A DNA stretch of 64,000 nucleotides from Flavobacterium sp. 140616W15 (GCF_003668995.1 NZ_CP033068.1:4464001-4528000); one strand, 5' to 3'. Positions 9,666 to 18,725 are shown, counted from the stretch's first letter. Numbers and translations are program-made. Notes: generated by a model from the letters alone, not told the origin.

Positions 9666-10415
9666 TTATTTCCCTTTATTTGCTTCAGCAATATATTTTT
9701 CTAACGCCATAGTCATTGATGGAGTTTCTGGAGTTGGAGCAAGAATATCTATTCTTAAACCATAATCTAAAGCTTCCTTTTGAGTAGTGCTTCCGAAAAC
9801 AGCAATCCTAGTTTCATTTTGTTTGAAGTCAGGAAAGTTTTTAAATAATGATTTTATTCCAGTTGGACTGAAAAAAGCCAAGACATCATAATAAACATCA
9901 GCTAAATCAGTCAAGTCACTCATTACAGTTCTGTAAAAAATTGCTTGAGTCCAATCTACTTTTAAATTATTTAAAGTAATAGGAGCGTCTGCGTTTAATT
10001 GATCAGAAGCTGGTAATAAGAATTTTTCGTCTTTGTACTTTTTGATTAATGGAGATAAATCTGCAAAATCTTTTGCGCCAACGTAAATTTTACGCTTTCT
10101 GTACACAACATATTTTTGTAAGTAAAAAGCAACGGCTTCCGATTGACAAAAATATTTTAATCCTTCAGGAACTTTGTAACGCATTTCTTCTGCTACTCTA
10201 AAAAAATGATCAACAGCATTTCTGCTAGTTAATATGATTGCAGTGTAATGATTAAGGTCGATTTTTTGAACTCGAATCTCTTTCGCGTTTACTCCTTCCA
10301 CGTGAATGAAAGGTCTGAAATCAATTTTTATTTTGTGTTTCTGTTGGAGCTCAAAATAAGGGGAGTTTTCCACTTTAGGTTCAGGCTGTGACACCAAAAT
10401 TGTTTTCACTTTCAT
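9666..10415 (-). CDS. hemD: Uroporphyrinogen-III synthase
   Basis: A 249-residue HemD-family enzyme that cyclises hydroxymethylbilane to uroporphyrinogen III in haem and sirohaem synthesis. The two-lobe fold is suggested by the paired blocks ILTSRNAVDHFF (N-terminal lobe) and VLAFFSPTGIKSLF, then IAVFGSTTQKEAL (C-terminal lobe). HemD sequences are weakly conserved, and these serine and threonine patches are the usual landmarks. It lies 15 bp behind the DUF4271 gene, a pairing common in flavobacteria, and is followed by a terminator. Confidence 0.88.
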   Translation of the reverse strand: MKVKTILVSQPEPKVENSPYFELQQKHKIKIDFRPFIHVEGVNAKEIRVQKIDLNHYTAIILTSRNAVDHFFRVAEEMRYKVPEGLKYFCQSEAVAFYLQKYVVYRKRKIYVGAKDFADLSPLIKKYKDEKFLLPASDQLNADAPITLNNLKVDWTQAIFYRTVMSDLTDLADVYYDVLAFFSPTGIKSLFKNFPDFKQNETRIAVFGSTTQKEALDYGLRIDILAPTPETPSMTMALEKYIAEANKGK

Positions 10416-10430
10416 AAGTTGTAATATTTT

Positions 10431-11099
10431 CTAAGCACCCTCTTTGGTAAGCCAATAATATATAAAATAATAAGGTGCTATTTCAAGAGTGCAAAGATAT
10501 AAAATAAAATAAAATAACTTACTCAATATTACATTTTGATAGTTTTTAATTGAAATAAAATATGAGAATAGGCTAATACATAGTGATATAGCTAGTATTA
10601 TTAACAGTACATTTTTCGAAATACCATCGTAATAGAACAAAATTGCATTGATAGGGAGTATTAAAATACCAATATAAGCTCTGTAACTTACTTTTTGTAG
10701 GTTAAAGTGCTCGGTAAATTCTTCGATATTGAACGAAGTAGCAACTATTTTTTCGATTAAATATTTCGATAAAATAAAGAAAGCTAATAAGGTTACGATT
10801 TGAATGTATAATAACCAATCGGTTTTGGATGCATATCCAAAACTACTAAGTGTAAGCTGTATAAAAAATGCAAAAGAAATGATTTGTATGAAGAATAAGA
10901 TGGTTGTAAAACCACTTTTTATATGACTACTGTCTCGATATATCTTGGCGTATTTATCAGAAAAAATTAATTTGGTAAAATCGCCAAAACGGGTTTCGTA
11001 AATAGACTTTGTTATAGCAATAACGGCAAAGCATAACACAAACAAAAGTGTTGCCCAGTCTTTATTTTCAGTAATTCTTGGATGAAGGTGTTCAATCAT
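10431..11099 (-). CDS. DUF4271 membrane protein
   Basis: A 222-residue integral membrane protein with about six predicted helices and no obvious catalytic motif. Its length and context match the DUF4271 family, which is commonly placed directly before hemD in Flavobacteriia. The function is unknown; the tight spacing to hemD (15 bp) suggests co-transcription. An upstream AT-rich gap of about 100 bp separates it from the divergent mannosyltransferase gene. Confidence 0.75.
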   Translation of the reverse strand: MIEHLHPRITENKDWATLLFVLCFAVIAITKSIYETRFGDFTKLIFSDKYAKIYRDSSHIKSGFTTILFFIQIISFAFFIQLTLSSFGYASKTDWLLYIQIVTLLAFFILSKYLIEKIVATSFNIEEFTEHFNLQKVSYRAYIGILILPINAILFYYDGISKNVLLIILAISLCISLFSYFISIKNYQNVILSKLFYFILYLCTLEIAPYYFIYYWLTKEGA

Positions 11100-11176
11100 A
11101 GCAATGCAAAATTAGTAATTTTTTGTCTCATTACTTTTATTATAACTTTATTATGAATGAAATGCTATAAAAAGTT

Positions 11177-11184
11177 TACTTTTG
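11177..11184 (+). promoter_or_regulatory. -7 promoter element of the mannosyltransferase gene
   Basis: TACTTTTG is an exact TAnnTTTG match 20 bp before the ATG at 11205. It lies inside the longer frame opening at 11157, so it argues for the later start. Confidence 0.55.
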
Positions 11185-11204
11185 CGTTGAAATTACTCGG
11201 AAAA

Positions 11205-11930
11205 ATGAATGATTGTATTGTTATAATTCCCACTTACAACGAAATTGAAAACATTGAAAGCATTATTAGGGCTGTGCTTTCGCAACATAAACCTTTTCAC
11301 CTTCTTATTGTCGATGATAACTCGCCAGATCACACTGCAGATAAAGTTGTTATGCTTCAAGAAGAATTTGAAGGCAGATTGTTTATAGAAAACAGAGCTA
11401 AGAAAGCTGGATTAGGAACTGCTTATGTTCATGGATTTAAATGGGCTCTGGATCGAAAATATAATTATATATTCGAAATGGATGCCGATTTTTCACATAA
11501 TCCTAATGACCTCGAAAAACTTTTTGATGCTTGTCATTTTGGAGGTGCTGATCTTGCTATTGGTTCTAGATATGTAAAAGGTGTAAATGTTGTAAACTGG
11601 CCATTAAGCCGTGTATTGATGTCTTATTTCGCATCTGTTTATGTAAAATTCATAACGGGAATGAAAATTCATGATGCTACAGCTGGGTTTGTTTGTTATA
11701 AAAGAGAGGTTTTAGAAGCTATTAATCTTAACAAAATAAAATTTGTTGGATATGCTTTTCAAATCGAAATGAAATATAGAACATATTGTAAAAAATTTGA
11801 AATTACCGAAGTTCCAATTATTTTTACAGATAGAACTAAGGGGGTTTCTAAAATGAGTAACGCTATTATCAAAGAGGCAATTTTTGGAGTTATTTCACTT
11901 CGACTGAAAAAATTAGTCAATTCTTTATAA
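11205..11930 (+). CDS. Polyprenol monophosphomannose synthase (GT2)
   Basis: A 241-residue family-2 glycosyltransferase like dolichol-phosphate mannosyltransferase. It transfers mannose from GDP-mannose to a polyprenyl phosphate at the cytoplasmic membrane face. Motifs in order are IIPTYNEIENI (nucleotide binding), VDDNSPDHTAD, and the DXD-type EMDADFSHNP. GSRYVKG and the acceptor-side DATAGFVCYKREVL follow. There is no C-terminal membrane anchor, as in the short soluble form of the family. The next gene (dihydroorotase) begins 10 bp downstream, so they probably share a transcript. Sugar and lipid specificity are inferred from family similarity. Confidence 0.88.
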   Translation: MNDCIVIIPTYNEIENIESIIRAVLSQHKPFHLLIVDDNSPDHTADKVVMLQEEFEGRLFIENRAKKAGLGTAYVHGFKWALDRKYNYIFEMDADFSHNPNDLEKLFDACHFGGADLAIGSRYVKGVNVVNWPLSRVLMSYFASVYVKFITGMKIHDATAGFVCYKREVLEAINLNKIKFVGYAFQIEMKYRTYCKKFEITEVPIIFTDRTKGVSKMSNAIIKEAIFGVISLRLKKLVNSL

Positions 11931-11940
11931 AACAATTAGA

Positions 11941-13281
11941 ATGAATAGGATATTAATAAAAAACGCTAAAATCGTAAACGAAGGGTCAATTTTTGAAGGC
12001 GATTTGTTAATCGAAAATGATTTAATTGTAGAAATTTCAGACAGTATAAGTCTGAAATCTTCTAATTGTATTGTTATTGATGCCGAAGGAAGTTACTTAA
12101 TGCCTGGTGCAATTGATGATCAAGTACATTTTAGAGAACCTGGATTAACACATAAAGGAGATATCGAATCAGAATCGAAAGCAGCTGTTGCTGGAGGAAT
12201 CACTTCGTTTATTGAGCAACCTAATACGGTGCCTAATGCGGTAACTCAGGAGATACTGGAAGAAAAATACCAAATAGCTTCAAAAAAATCATATGCGAAT
12301 TATTCGTTTATGATGGGAGCAACCAACGATAATTTAGACGAAGTTCTAAAAACAAATCCAAAGAATGTAGCAGGAATCAAGATATTTTTGGGTTCATCAA
12401 CCGGAAATATGTTGGTTGATAATGAAGCAACACTCGAAAAGATATTCTCAAGTACACCAATGCTTATAGCTGTACATTGTGAGGACGAAACTACAATACA
12501 GAATAATCTAGCAAAATATATAGAAGAGTATGGTGAAGATGTTCCTGTAACAGCGCATCATTTAATTCGTAGTGCCGAAGCATGTTATATTTCTTCGTCA
12601 AAAGCTGTTGCATTGGCTAAGAAAACAGGAGCACGTTTGCATATCTTTCATCTTTCGACTGCAAAAGAAATGGAATTGTTTACCAACAAAATTCCTTTGG
12701 AAGAAAAGAAAATTACTGCCGAAGTTTGTGTTCATCACTTGTGGTTTACAGATGAAGATTATAAAACTAAAGGGAATTTTATAAAATGGAATCCTGCTGT
12801 AAAAACTGCCGATGACAGAAAAGCACTTTGGGAAGCTTTGCTTGATGGACGAATAGATGTTATTGCAACAGATCATGCACCACATACAAAAGAAGAAAAG
12901 AAACAATCATATCTAAAAGCTCCTTCTGGAGGGCCTTTGGTTCAGCATGCTGTTGTGGCTATGTTTGAAGCTCATCATCAAGGAAAAATCAGTATTGAGA
13001 AAATAGTAGAAAAAATGTGTCACAATCCTGCTAAGATTTTCAAAATTGAAAAAAGAGGATTTATCAGAGAGGGGTATTATGCCGATTTGGTGATTGTAAA
13101 CGCAGGACTGCCTTGGAGTGTAAATACAGATAATATTTTGGCTAAATGTAAATGGTCACCATTTGAAGGATATACTTTTAAGTCAAGAATTACACACACT
13201 TTTGTAAACGGACAATTGGTTTATAATTCTTTTAAGGTGAAAAATGTTCATGCTGGGAAAAGATTATTATTTGATAGATAG
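11941..13281 (+). CDS. pyrC: Dihydroorotase
   Basis: A 446-residue amidohydrolase that closes carbamoyl-aspartate to dihydroorotate in pyrimidine synthesis. Visible landmarks are the N-terminal metal site DDQVHFREPG, the lysine that is normally carboxylated (GIKIFLGSSTGNM), and the metal-site histidines in AVHCEDE and HIFHLST. The catalytic Asp lies in ATDHAPH. The usual HxH pair of the family reads QVH here, a variant I believe is usual in Bacteroidota class I enzymes. It sits between the mannosyltransferase and the DUF4296 lipoprotein with gaps of 10 and 3 bp. An allantoinase or hydantoinase role is less likely given the REPG motif and length. Confidence 0.9.
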   Translation: MNRILIKNAKIVNEGSIFEGDLLIENDLIVEISDSISLKSSNCIVIDAEGSYLMPGAIDDQVHFREPGLTHKGDIESESKAAVAGGITSFIEQPNTVPNAVTQEILEEKYQIASKKSYANYSFMMGATNDNLDEVLKTNPKNVAGIKIFLGSSTGNMLVDNEATLEKIFSSTPMLIAVHCEDETTIQNNLAKYIEEYGEDVPVTAHHLIRSAEACYISSSKAVALAKKTGARLHIFHLSTAKEMELFTNKIPLEEKKITAEVCVHHLWFTDEDYKTKGNFIKWNPAVKTADDRKALWEALLDGRIDVIATDHAPHTKEEKKQSYLKAPSGGPLVQHAVVAMFEAHHQGKISIEKIVEKMCHNPAKIFKIEKRGFIREGYYADLVIVNAGLPWSVNTDNILAKCKWSPFEGYTFKSRITHTFVNGQLVYNSFKVKNVHAGKRLLFDR

Positions 13282-13284
13282 AAT

Positions 13285-13758
13285 ATGAAAAAAATAATCA
13301 TAATTATTTCGGTATTATTCTTTGCTGTTGGATGCAAAAAAGAGTTGGTTAAAAAGCCAGAGCGACTTGTTGAGAGAGATAAGATGATAGATATTATGTA
13401 TGATTTATCATTGCTAGAAGCTATAAAATATCAAAACCCAATGTCGTTAGATTCTTGTGATACCAATCCGACTAGGTTTATATTGAAAAAATATAAAGTA
13501 GATAGTTTGCAATTTGTTAAGAGCAATATGTATTACGCTGCTGATTATAATGGTTATAAGGATATGTTTGATGAGGTGGGGTCGCGTTTAGAAAAAAACG
13601 AAAAGAAAATGGACTCCTTAATTAAGCTAGAAAATAAGAAAAAGCAATTGCTTAAGAAAAAGAGTAAGATAATAAAAAAAGACTCTATTAAAGCTAAAGA
13701 AGGACTGGTAAAAGCAGTAAAAGCAGATTCGCTTAAAAAGAAAGCTACACGTAAGTAA
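13285..13758 (+). CDS. DUF4296 lipoprotein
   Basis: A 157-residue predicted lipoprotein. The signal peptide is followed by a lipobox (FFAVGC, Cys17). The middle resembles DUF4296 (MIDIMYDLSLLEA, then a Tyr-rich segment with YYAADYNGYKDMFDEV). The C-terminal third is a Lys-rich, probably coiled-coil or disordered tail. It starts 3 bp after the dihydroorotase stop, an order often conserved in flavobacteria. The function is unknown. Confidence 0.8.
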   Translation: MKKIIIIISVLFFAVGCKKELVKKPERLVERDKMIDIMYDLSLLEAIKYQNPMSLDSCDTNPTRFILKKYKVDSLQFVKSNMYYAADYNGYKDMFDEVGSRLEKNEKKMDSLIKLENKKKQLLKKKSKIIKKDSIKAKEGLVKAVKADSLKKKATRK

Positions 13759-13771
13759 TTAAGTGTTTTTT

Positions 13772-14773
13772 TTATAAAGTTGCAACTTCTTTAATGTATT
13801 CATGAATATTTTTAAAGTCAGTTTTTAAAGCTGTTTTTATTTTCTCATTCGAATAAATATCTTTTGTATAAGACGATTTTGCGGTTGCTTTTGTAATCTG
13901 TCTTTTCTTCAGGAAAAAAGTAGATAAAAACCAGTCAATTCGCCATATAATTTTCATAAGTAAAGGACTTGCATGATTTGCAGGTCTTTTTACTTTTAAT
14001 GCATCTGCTATTGTATTTAATACATCTCTAAAAACAATATTATCAGAAATTAGAGTAAAACGTTCGTTTTTTATCTCGCTCTTCATTAATGTAACTGCAA
14101 TTCTCACAACGTCATCTACAGTAACAAATCCGGTACTGCCTAGACTGTAAAAGGAAAGCCCGTTAGCTACTTTTGTGTAAAGTTCAGCACTTCCTTTTTC
14201 ATCGCTTTTAGATTTTGGAATAGGCCCTAGGATAACTCCAGGATTTATAATGACAATATCCAGGCCTTCTTGCCAACCACGCCAAACTTCCATTTCGGCA
14301 CCATATTTAGAAATGGCATAATCACTATGTGGTTTTTCGGGATTCCATTCGACTTCTTCAGTAATGACAGACTCATGAGGAGCAAGGTCACCAAGAGCAG
14401 CAATTGAACTTACAAAACACAATTTTTTTACTTGTTTTGCAATACAGAAATTCACAATGTTTGCGGTGCCTTCGATATTGGTTTTTCTAACTAAATCTTC
14501 GTCTTTAGGATCAAATGAGATTATAGCAGCGCAGTGATAAACATATTTTATATCAATAAAAGCAGCTTCTAAAGAAGGAACGTCAAGTATGTCAGCTTCT
14601 ATCCATTGAATTGATTCGAATAAATGGGATTTTTTATATAAATCAAAAACGGACTTTGTTCTTTCTATTTTCTTCTTGTTTCGGTAAATTGCCCGAACGT
14701 TATCTCCATTTTCAATTAAATGAAGTAATAAATGTGCACCAACTAAACCTGTTCCTCCTGTTACTAAAACCAT
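13772..14773 (-). CDS. NAD-dependent epimerase/reductase (extended SDR)
   Basis: A 333-residue extended short-chain dehydrogenase. The Rossmann motif is VTGGTGLVGAHLL near residue 4, the structural motif YHCAAIISF is around 79, and the catalytic YxxxK is YAISKYGAE around 151. The C-terminal part is of the dihydroflavonol-4-reductase/3-beta-HSD-like type. The substrate is not evident. It converges with the DUF4296 gene (13-bp gap) and is divergent from tyrS. Confidence 0.85.
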   Translation of the reverse strand: MVLVTGGTGLVGAHLLLHLIENGDNVRAIYRNKKKIERTKSVFDLYKKSHLFESIQWIEADILDVPSLEAAFIDIKYVYHCAAIISFDPKDEDLVRKTNIEGTANIVNFCIAKQVKKLCFVSSIAALGDLAPHESVITEEVEWNPEKPHSDYAISKYGAEMEVWRGWQEGLDIVIINPGVILGPIPKSKSDEKGSAELYTKVANGLSFYSLGSTGFVTVDDVVRIAVTLMKSEIKNERFTLISDNIVFRDVLNTIADALKVKRPANHASPLLMKIIWRIDWFLSTFFLKKRQITKATAKSSYTKDIYSNEKIKTALKTDFKNIHEYIKEVATL

Positions 14774-14854
14774 TTTGTAAAGATAATTAGATTGTTGGAT
14801 TCCTCACATTTTTAGTTTTCTTATTTTTTTGACCATTCTTAATTTAAATTCATT

Positions 14855-14886
14855 TTTGAGATTGCAACAGACAATCGTTATATTTG
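14855..14886 (+). promoter_or_regulatory. tyrS promoter
   Basis: A -33 TTTG (14855-14858) and a -7 TATATTTG (14879-14886) are separated by 20 bp, a good Bacteroidota-type promoter. It lies 20 bp before the ATG at 14907 and inside the longer frame opening at 14829, which supports the later start. Confidence 0.65.
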
Positions 14887-14906
14887 TAAAAATTATTTTA
14901 AAAGAA

Positions 14907-16199
14907 ATGAAAAATTTTATTGAAGAAGTGACTTGGAGAGGAATGCTTCACGACGTTATGCCAGGTACAGAAGAACATTTGATGGAACAAATGAGAGTGG
15001 CATATGTGGGAATTGATCCAACTGCGGATTCATTGCATATAGGGCATTTAGTTGGGGTAATGTTATTGAAACATTTTCAGTTATCAGGACACAAGCCATT
15101 GGCGTTAGTTGGTGGTGCAACAGGAATGATTGGAGATCCATCAGGAAAATCGAATGAAAGAAACTTACTTGATGAAGCAACATTGCGTCATAATCAAGAA
15201 GCAATAAAAGGACAATTGTCTCGATTTTTGGATTTTACTTCAAATTCAGCTAATGCTGCCGAATTGGTAAATAATTACGATTGGATGAAAGAATTCTCAT
15301 TCCTTGATTTTATTCGTGATGTAGGTAAGCATATTACGGTTAACTATATGATGGCTAAAGATTCTGTGAAGAAAAGGCTAACATCAGAGGCTGCCGAAGG
15401 AATGTCATTTACTGAGTTTACTTATCAGCTAGTACAAGGATATGACTTTTTGCATTTGTATAAAAACAAGCAATGTACCTTGCAAATGGGAGGAAGTGAC
15501 CAATGGGGGAATATTACCACGGGAACTGAATTGGTAAGAAGAATGGAAAGCGGAAAAGCATATGCTCTAACTTGTCCATTAATCACAAAAGCTGACGGAA
15601 CAAAATTCGGAAAATCAGAAGGCGGAAATATCTGGTTGGATGCTGCAAGAACATCTCCATATAAGTTTTACCAATATTGGTTAAATACTTCAGATGTTGA
15701 TGCTGAAAAATATATTAAAATTTTCACTTTCTTATCAAAAGAAGAAATTGAATCTTTGACAATAGAACATAGAGAAACACCTCATTTGCGTATTTTACAA
15801 AAAAGATTGGCTGAAGAAATTACTGTAATGGTACATTCTGCTGCTGATTTAGAAAATGCAATTAAGGCTTCAAACATATTATTTGGAAATTCTACATCTG
15901 ATGATTTAAAACAATTAGACGAAGCGACTTTCTTAGATGTTTTTGATGGTGTGCCTCAGGCAGAAATTACAAAAGCAGATCTTGAAAACGGATTAGAGAT
16001 TATAATAGTTCTGAATGAAAAAACAGGATTCTTTAAATCGAATGGGGAAGCAAGACGTGCTCTTACAGCTAATTCTATTTCTGTAAACAGAGAAAAAATA
16101 ACTGAAGAGTTTGTTCTTTCTAACAAAGATTTAATAAATAATCAGTTTGTATTGTTACAAAGCGGAAAGAAAAATTATTTTGTAGTAAGAGTGGTGTAA
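14907..16199 (+). CDS. tyrS: Tyrosyl-tRNA synthetase
   Basis: A 430-residue class I aminoacyl-tRNA synthetase that charges tRNA-Tyr. The catalytic domain has the HIGH-like motif HIGHLVG, the tyrosine-site block [13 protein letters not shown] with [11 protein letters not shown], and the KMSKS equivalent [10 protein letters not shown]-terminal S4-type RNA-binding region (about 365-430) contains [16 protein letters not shown]. The ATG at 14907 (MKNFIEEV) gives the normal length; the longer frame would add 26 residues across the promoter. A strong terminator follows. Confidence 0.95.
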   Translation: MKNFIEEVTWRGMLHDVMPGTEEHLMEQMRVAYVGIDPTADSLHIGHLVGVMLLKHFQLSGHKPLALVGGATGMIGDPSGKSNERNLLDEATLRHNQEAIKGQLSRFLDFTSNSANAAELVNNYDWMKEFSFLDFIRDVGKHITVNYMMAKDSVKKRLTSEAAEGMSFTEFTYQLVQGYDFLHLYKNKQCTLQMGGSDQWGNITTGTELVRRMESGKAYALTCPLITKADGTKFGKSEGGNIWLDAARTSPYKFYQYWLNTSDVDAEKYIKIFTFLSKEEIESLTIEHRETPHLRILQKRLAEEITVMVHSAADLENAIKASNILFGNSTSDDLKQLDEATFLDVFDGVPQAEITKADLENGLEIIIVLNEKTGFFKSNGEARRALTANSISVNREKITEEFVLSNKDLINNQFVLLQSGKKNYFVVRVV

Positions 16200-16234
16200 T
16201 TCTTATTTACATGACTTAGATAGATTTAAAATAC

Positions 16235-16267
16235 AAAAAAAGCATCAGCTACAGCTGATGCTTTTTT
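16235..16267 (+). terminator. tyrS terminator
   Basis: The hairpin GCATCAGC-TACA-GCTGATGC (8-bp stem, tetraloop) is flanked by an A run and T6. It could act in both directions, but lies 36 bp past the tyrS stop. Confidence 0.85.
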
Positions 16268-16402
16268 GTATTAGTGGATGTTTTTATTTAATAACTTTTC
16301 GGGTTTCATCTTTAGATTTACTAGTACAGGGGTGTTTTTTTTTTTTTCAAAACCCGAGGGAATTAGACAGAATCCTTAATTGGTTAAATGATTATTATAA
16401 AG

Positions 16403-16882
16403 TTATTTTGTTAAGGCAAAATAAGAAGCTATTGTGTTATTTCCTCTTTCCCAAACTTGGTTTCCATTTAACCAAACTTTATTTTTTAAAATAGATCGTT
16501 CAGTTCTTTCAAAAGTAGCTTCGATAGTATCTGTATCACTACTATTCCATTGAATATAAGTGATGGGTTTGTCTGTTGTTTCTGTGTTATTTAGGAATAC
16601 CCTAATTCGATATTCATTTTCATGTTTAAAAACTTTAAAATTCCTAGGATACGTTAAATTCTGGTTATAGACCTCTTGTTTTCCTCCATTAACAACATAA
16701 AATAATTTAATATTTGAGATATCTAAACTGTTAGGATTTTTAGAATCTAACAAATCTCCATTTTGAGAATTAAAAATCGAAAACTCAATAGCGTTATCTA
16801 TGTTATCACTAGATTCTTCTGTATTGGAATTATCACATGAAAGAAGTGTAAAAAGCGTAAAAAAAAAGCAGATGTTTTTCAT
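16403..16882 (-). CDS. Small lipoprotein, possible inhibitor partner of a lost C10 protease
   Basis: A 159-residue predicted lipoprotein with signal peptide and lipobox (FTLLSC, Cys16), then an Asn/Ser/Glu-rich linker. A probable beta-sandwich follows, with the blocks DISNIKLFYVVNGGKQEV and YRIRVFLNN. Family membership was not recognised. Its ATG overlaps the stop codon of a C10-peptidase remnant (ATGA). C10 proteases in Bacteroidota are often encoded beside small exported inhibitors, so an inhibitor role is a plausible inference with no direct motif support. Confidence 0.6.
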   Translation of the reverse strand: MKNICFFFTLFTLLSCDNSNTEESSDNIDNAIEFSIFNSQNGDLLDSKNPNSLDISNIKLFYVVNGGKQEVYNQNLTYPRNFKVFKHENEYRIRVFLNNTETTDKPITYIQWNSSDTDTIEATFERTERSILKNKVWLNGNQVWERGNNTIASYFALTK

Positions 16883-17146
16883 ATTATTAAGGTTTTATAT
16901 TGTAAATCATTTTTTTTGTTATCATTGAAAGAGGTACTACCAGGATTAAAATTATTAAACGCATAATACCATCATTCTGACCGCCCACCCCCAATTCATT
17001 CTAAAATGGAGATAACCTATCCCTGTGCAATCACTAAAATAAGAAGAAGTTTGAATATAACCATCACAAACCCACATGTGCCCAGATGAACCATTGCTCC
17101 CACTCAATATAACAGGCTTGCCTGCGAATATATAATCTTTAAGTTG
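16879..17146 (-). pseudogene. C10 (streptopain-like) peptidase, C-terminal remnant
   Basis: On the minus strand the gap encodes, in three stitched frames, the catalytic end of a C10 cysteine protease. The blocks are AGKPVILSGSNG, then GHMWVCDGY with the catalytic His (codon 17078-17080), then YLHFRMNWGWG. A single base is missing near 16981-16984 (GGQND follows in the next frame) and another near 16968-16970 (YYAFNNFNPGS follows). The last frame ends at TGA 16879-16881, overlapping the lipoprotein start. Upstream, an in-frame TAA at 17147-17149 and no recognisable propeptide or catalytic Cys show that the 5' part is gone. The C10 match is by motif recognition only. Confidence 0.7.
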
Positions 17147-17209
17147 TTAAATTGTGGTTATTCCTGTATTAATTTAAAAGCAAATAGTAACATTATTGTG
17201 AATACTCGT

Positions 17210-18190
17210 TTACAGAACCATCAGATTGCAACCTCTAATATCAGAGTTATCAAAACGTCCCAATACTTCGAAAGAGTTGTTGGGATATTTTTTGCCTAAA
17301 TCTTGCGTAGCGATAAAAGAACAAGAATTAATATTGGCTAGATCGATTACGTTTATACCTCCAGTTTTTCCTTCTTTTACGTAGGTTAAAGCATCTTCTG
17401 TATCTCGAACAAGGATTTGTATCCACGAAGGACATTCGAATATTCCTTCGCCTAGTGAATAGGCTTGTGATAATAATTCGGTCATACCATATTCTGAATG
17501 TATTGCTGAAACGCCAAAACCATCGCATAATTCTTTGTGCAATTCTTCACGAATCATTTCTTTGCGTTTGCCTTTCATTCCACCAGTTTCCATAATGATG
17601 GTATTTTGTAGTTTAAACGAATTCTTTTCGATTAAATCTAACAAAGCATATGTTACTCCAATTAAGATGGTGTTTTGTCCAGATTGGTCTAATTCGATTA
17701 GTTTTTGGGTAAGTTCTTCGTGGTTGTGTAAATAAAATCCACTTTCTGGGTGATTTGATAGTTTAATTAAATCTTCAACCATGTAAATTAATGAAGAACC
17801 TTCGCGCTCTAGATAGGACGGAAGTAAAGCTAGTACTGCATAATCTTCGATATTGCCATAAAACTGAGAAAAGCCTTTGCGGTAACTTTCTTCATATAAA
17901 GAAACGTCGGTTACAATATGTTTGCTAGTAATCATTCCTGTTGTACCGCTGCTGGTAAAAGTAACCTGTGCAGGATCAGAATTTGAAACCACAGCATGGC
18001 TCTTAAAAAACTGAATTGGTAAAAAGGGAATTTGAGTAAGTGATTTTACTTTTTGGGGATCTGTTTTTAAGTGATCGCAAAACGTTCGATATACTACGTT
18101 GTTTTCGTATTGAAAGCGGAATACTTTCAATGCTATTTTTTCAAATTGCTTTTGACTAGAAATCGTAAATATATCAGTTGTTGTAATCAA
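17210..18190 (-). CDS. LuxE/PaaK-like acyl-protein synthetase
   Basis: A 326-residue protein of the LuxE (acyl-protein synthetase) family, related to adenylate-forming phenylacetate-CoA ligases. The adenylate-binding loop is TFTSSGTTGM (residues 77-86), and the later motif HSEYGMTELLSQAY matches the AMP-ligase A5 region. The C-terminal CSFIATQDLGK contains the conserved aspartate. LuxE enzymes activate fatty acids, but no luxCD genes are nearby, so bioluminescence is not implied. The protein may acylate an unknown acceptor. It is common as a lone gene in flavobacteria. The stop lies 64 bp beyond the C10 remnant. Confidence 0.78.
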   Translation of the reverse strand: MITTTDIFTISSQKQFEKIALKVFRFQYENNVVYRTFCDHLKTDPQKVKSLTQIPFLPIQFFKSHAVVSNSDPAQVTFTSSGTTGMITSKHIVTDVSLYEESYRKGFSQFYGNIEDYAVLALLPSYLEREGSSLIYMVEDLIKLSNHPESGFYLHNHEELTQKLIELDQSGQNTILIGVTYALLDLIEKNSFKLQNTIIMETGGMKGKRKEMIREELHKELCDGFGVSAIHSEYGMTELLSQAYSLGEGIFECPSWIQILVRDTEDALTYVKEGKTGGINVIDLANINSCSFIATQDLGKKYPNNSFEVLGRFDNSDIRGCNLMVL

Positions 18191-18225
18191 GATCTTTTTT
18201 TTTGCAAAGGTAATTTATTTAAAAG

Positions 18226-18257
18226 AAAAAGCTCCAATATTACTTTGGAGCTTTTTT
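18226..18257 (-). terminator. Terminator after the small T9SS protein gene
   Basis: The GCTCCAA/TTGGAGC hairpin with A5 and T6 flanks lies 20 bp past the stop of the T9SS-sorted protein gene and upstream of the LuxE-like gene. Confidence 0.8.
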
Positions 18258-18276
18258 ATGTTTTTATTCTGAAAAC

Positions 18277-18615
18277 TTACCTGACAATTAGCTTTCTAGT
18301 TGCAGTTGCATTTTCTTCATTTATTTTTATGATATACACACCAGGTGAAAGATTAGAAATATTAAGCTCTCTTGAACTTAATTGTGTTTGTAATACTTTT
18401 TTTCCTAGTATGTCAAAAATAGTTATTTCTTTTTCTAAATCATTTTTAGATGATATATATACTTTACCATTACTCACAGGGTTTGGATACAAACTCAAGC
18501 CCTCTATAACGGTGCCGTCTGTTTTTGGCTGTTGTTTACTGTCTTGTGCTGAAACATCTGCAGTAATAAAGAAAAAAGCCAATAAGAGTGTAATATAAAA
18601 GTAGTTTTTCGCCAT
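18277..18615 (-). CDS. Very small secreted protein with T9SS type A sorting domain
   Basis: A 112-residue exported protein. The signal peptide (about 1-24) ends near VSAQD, followed by a linker of about 15 residues, then a complete type A C-terminal sorting domain (about 40-112). The domain landmarks are LSLYPNPVSNGKVYI, ITIFDILGKKVLQ, LNISNLSPGVYIIKI and the terminal RKLIVR. Almost nothing remains between signal and sorting domain, so the protein is essentially a free sorting domain. Similar short CTD proteins occur in flavobacteria and their role is not known. It is flanked by terminators on both sides, so it is transcribed alone. Confidence 0.88.
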   Translation of the reverse strand: MAKNYFYITLLLAFFFITADVSAQDSKQQPKTDGTVIEGLSLYPNPVSNGKVYISSKNDLEKEITIFDILGKKVLQTQLSSRELNISNLSPGVYIIKINEENATATRKLIVR

Positions 18616-18668
18616 CGCTTAATTTTAGTCTAGTAAATATACTAAAAAAAGTTTTCAAAAACTACGCC

Positions 18669-18702
18669 AAAAAAAAACATCCTAAAATTTTAGGATGTTT
18701 TT
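18669..18702 (-). terminator. Terminator of the beta-helix lipoprotein gene
   Basis: The hairpin ACATCCTAAAA/TTTTAGGATGT, preceded by A runs and followed by T5, lies 24 bp past the stop at 18726 when read on the minus strand. Confidence 0.75.
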
Positions 18703-18725
18703 AACAATTAGTTGTATTTTATTGA

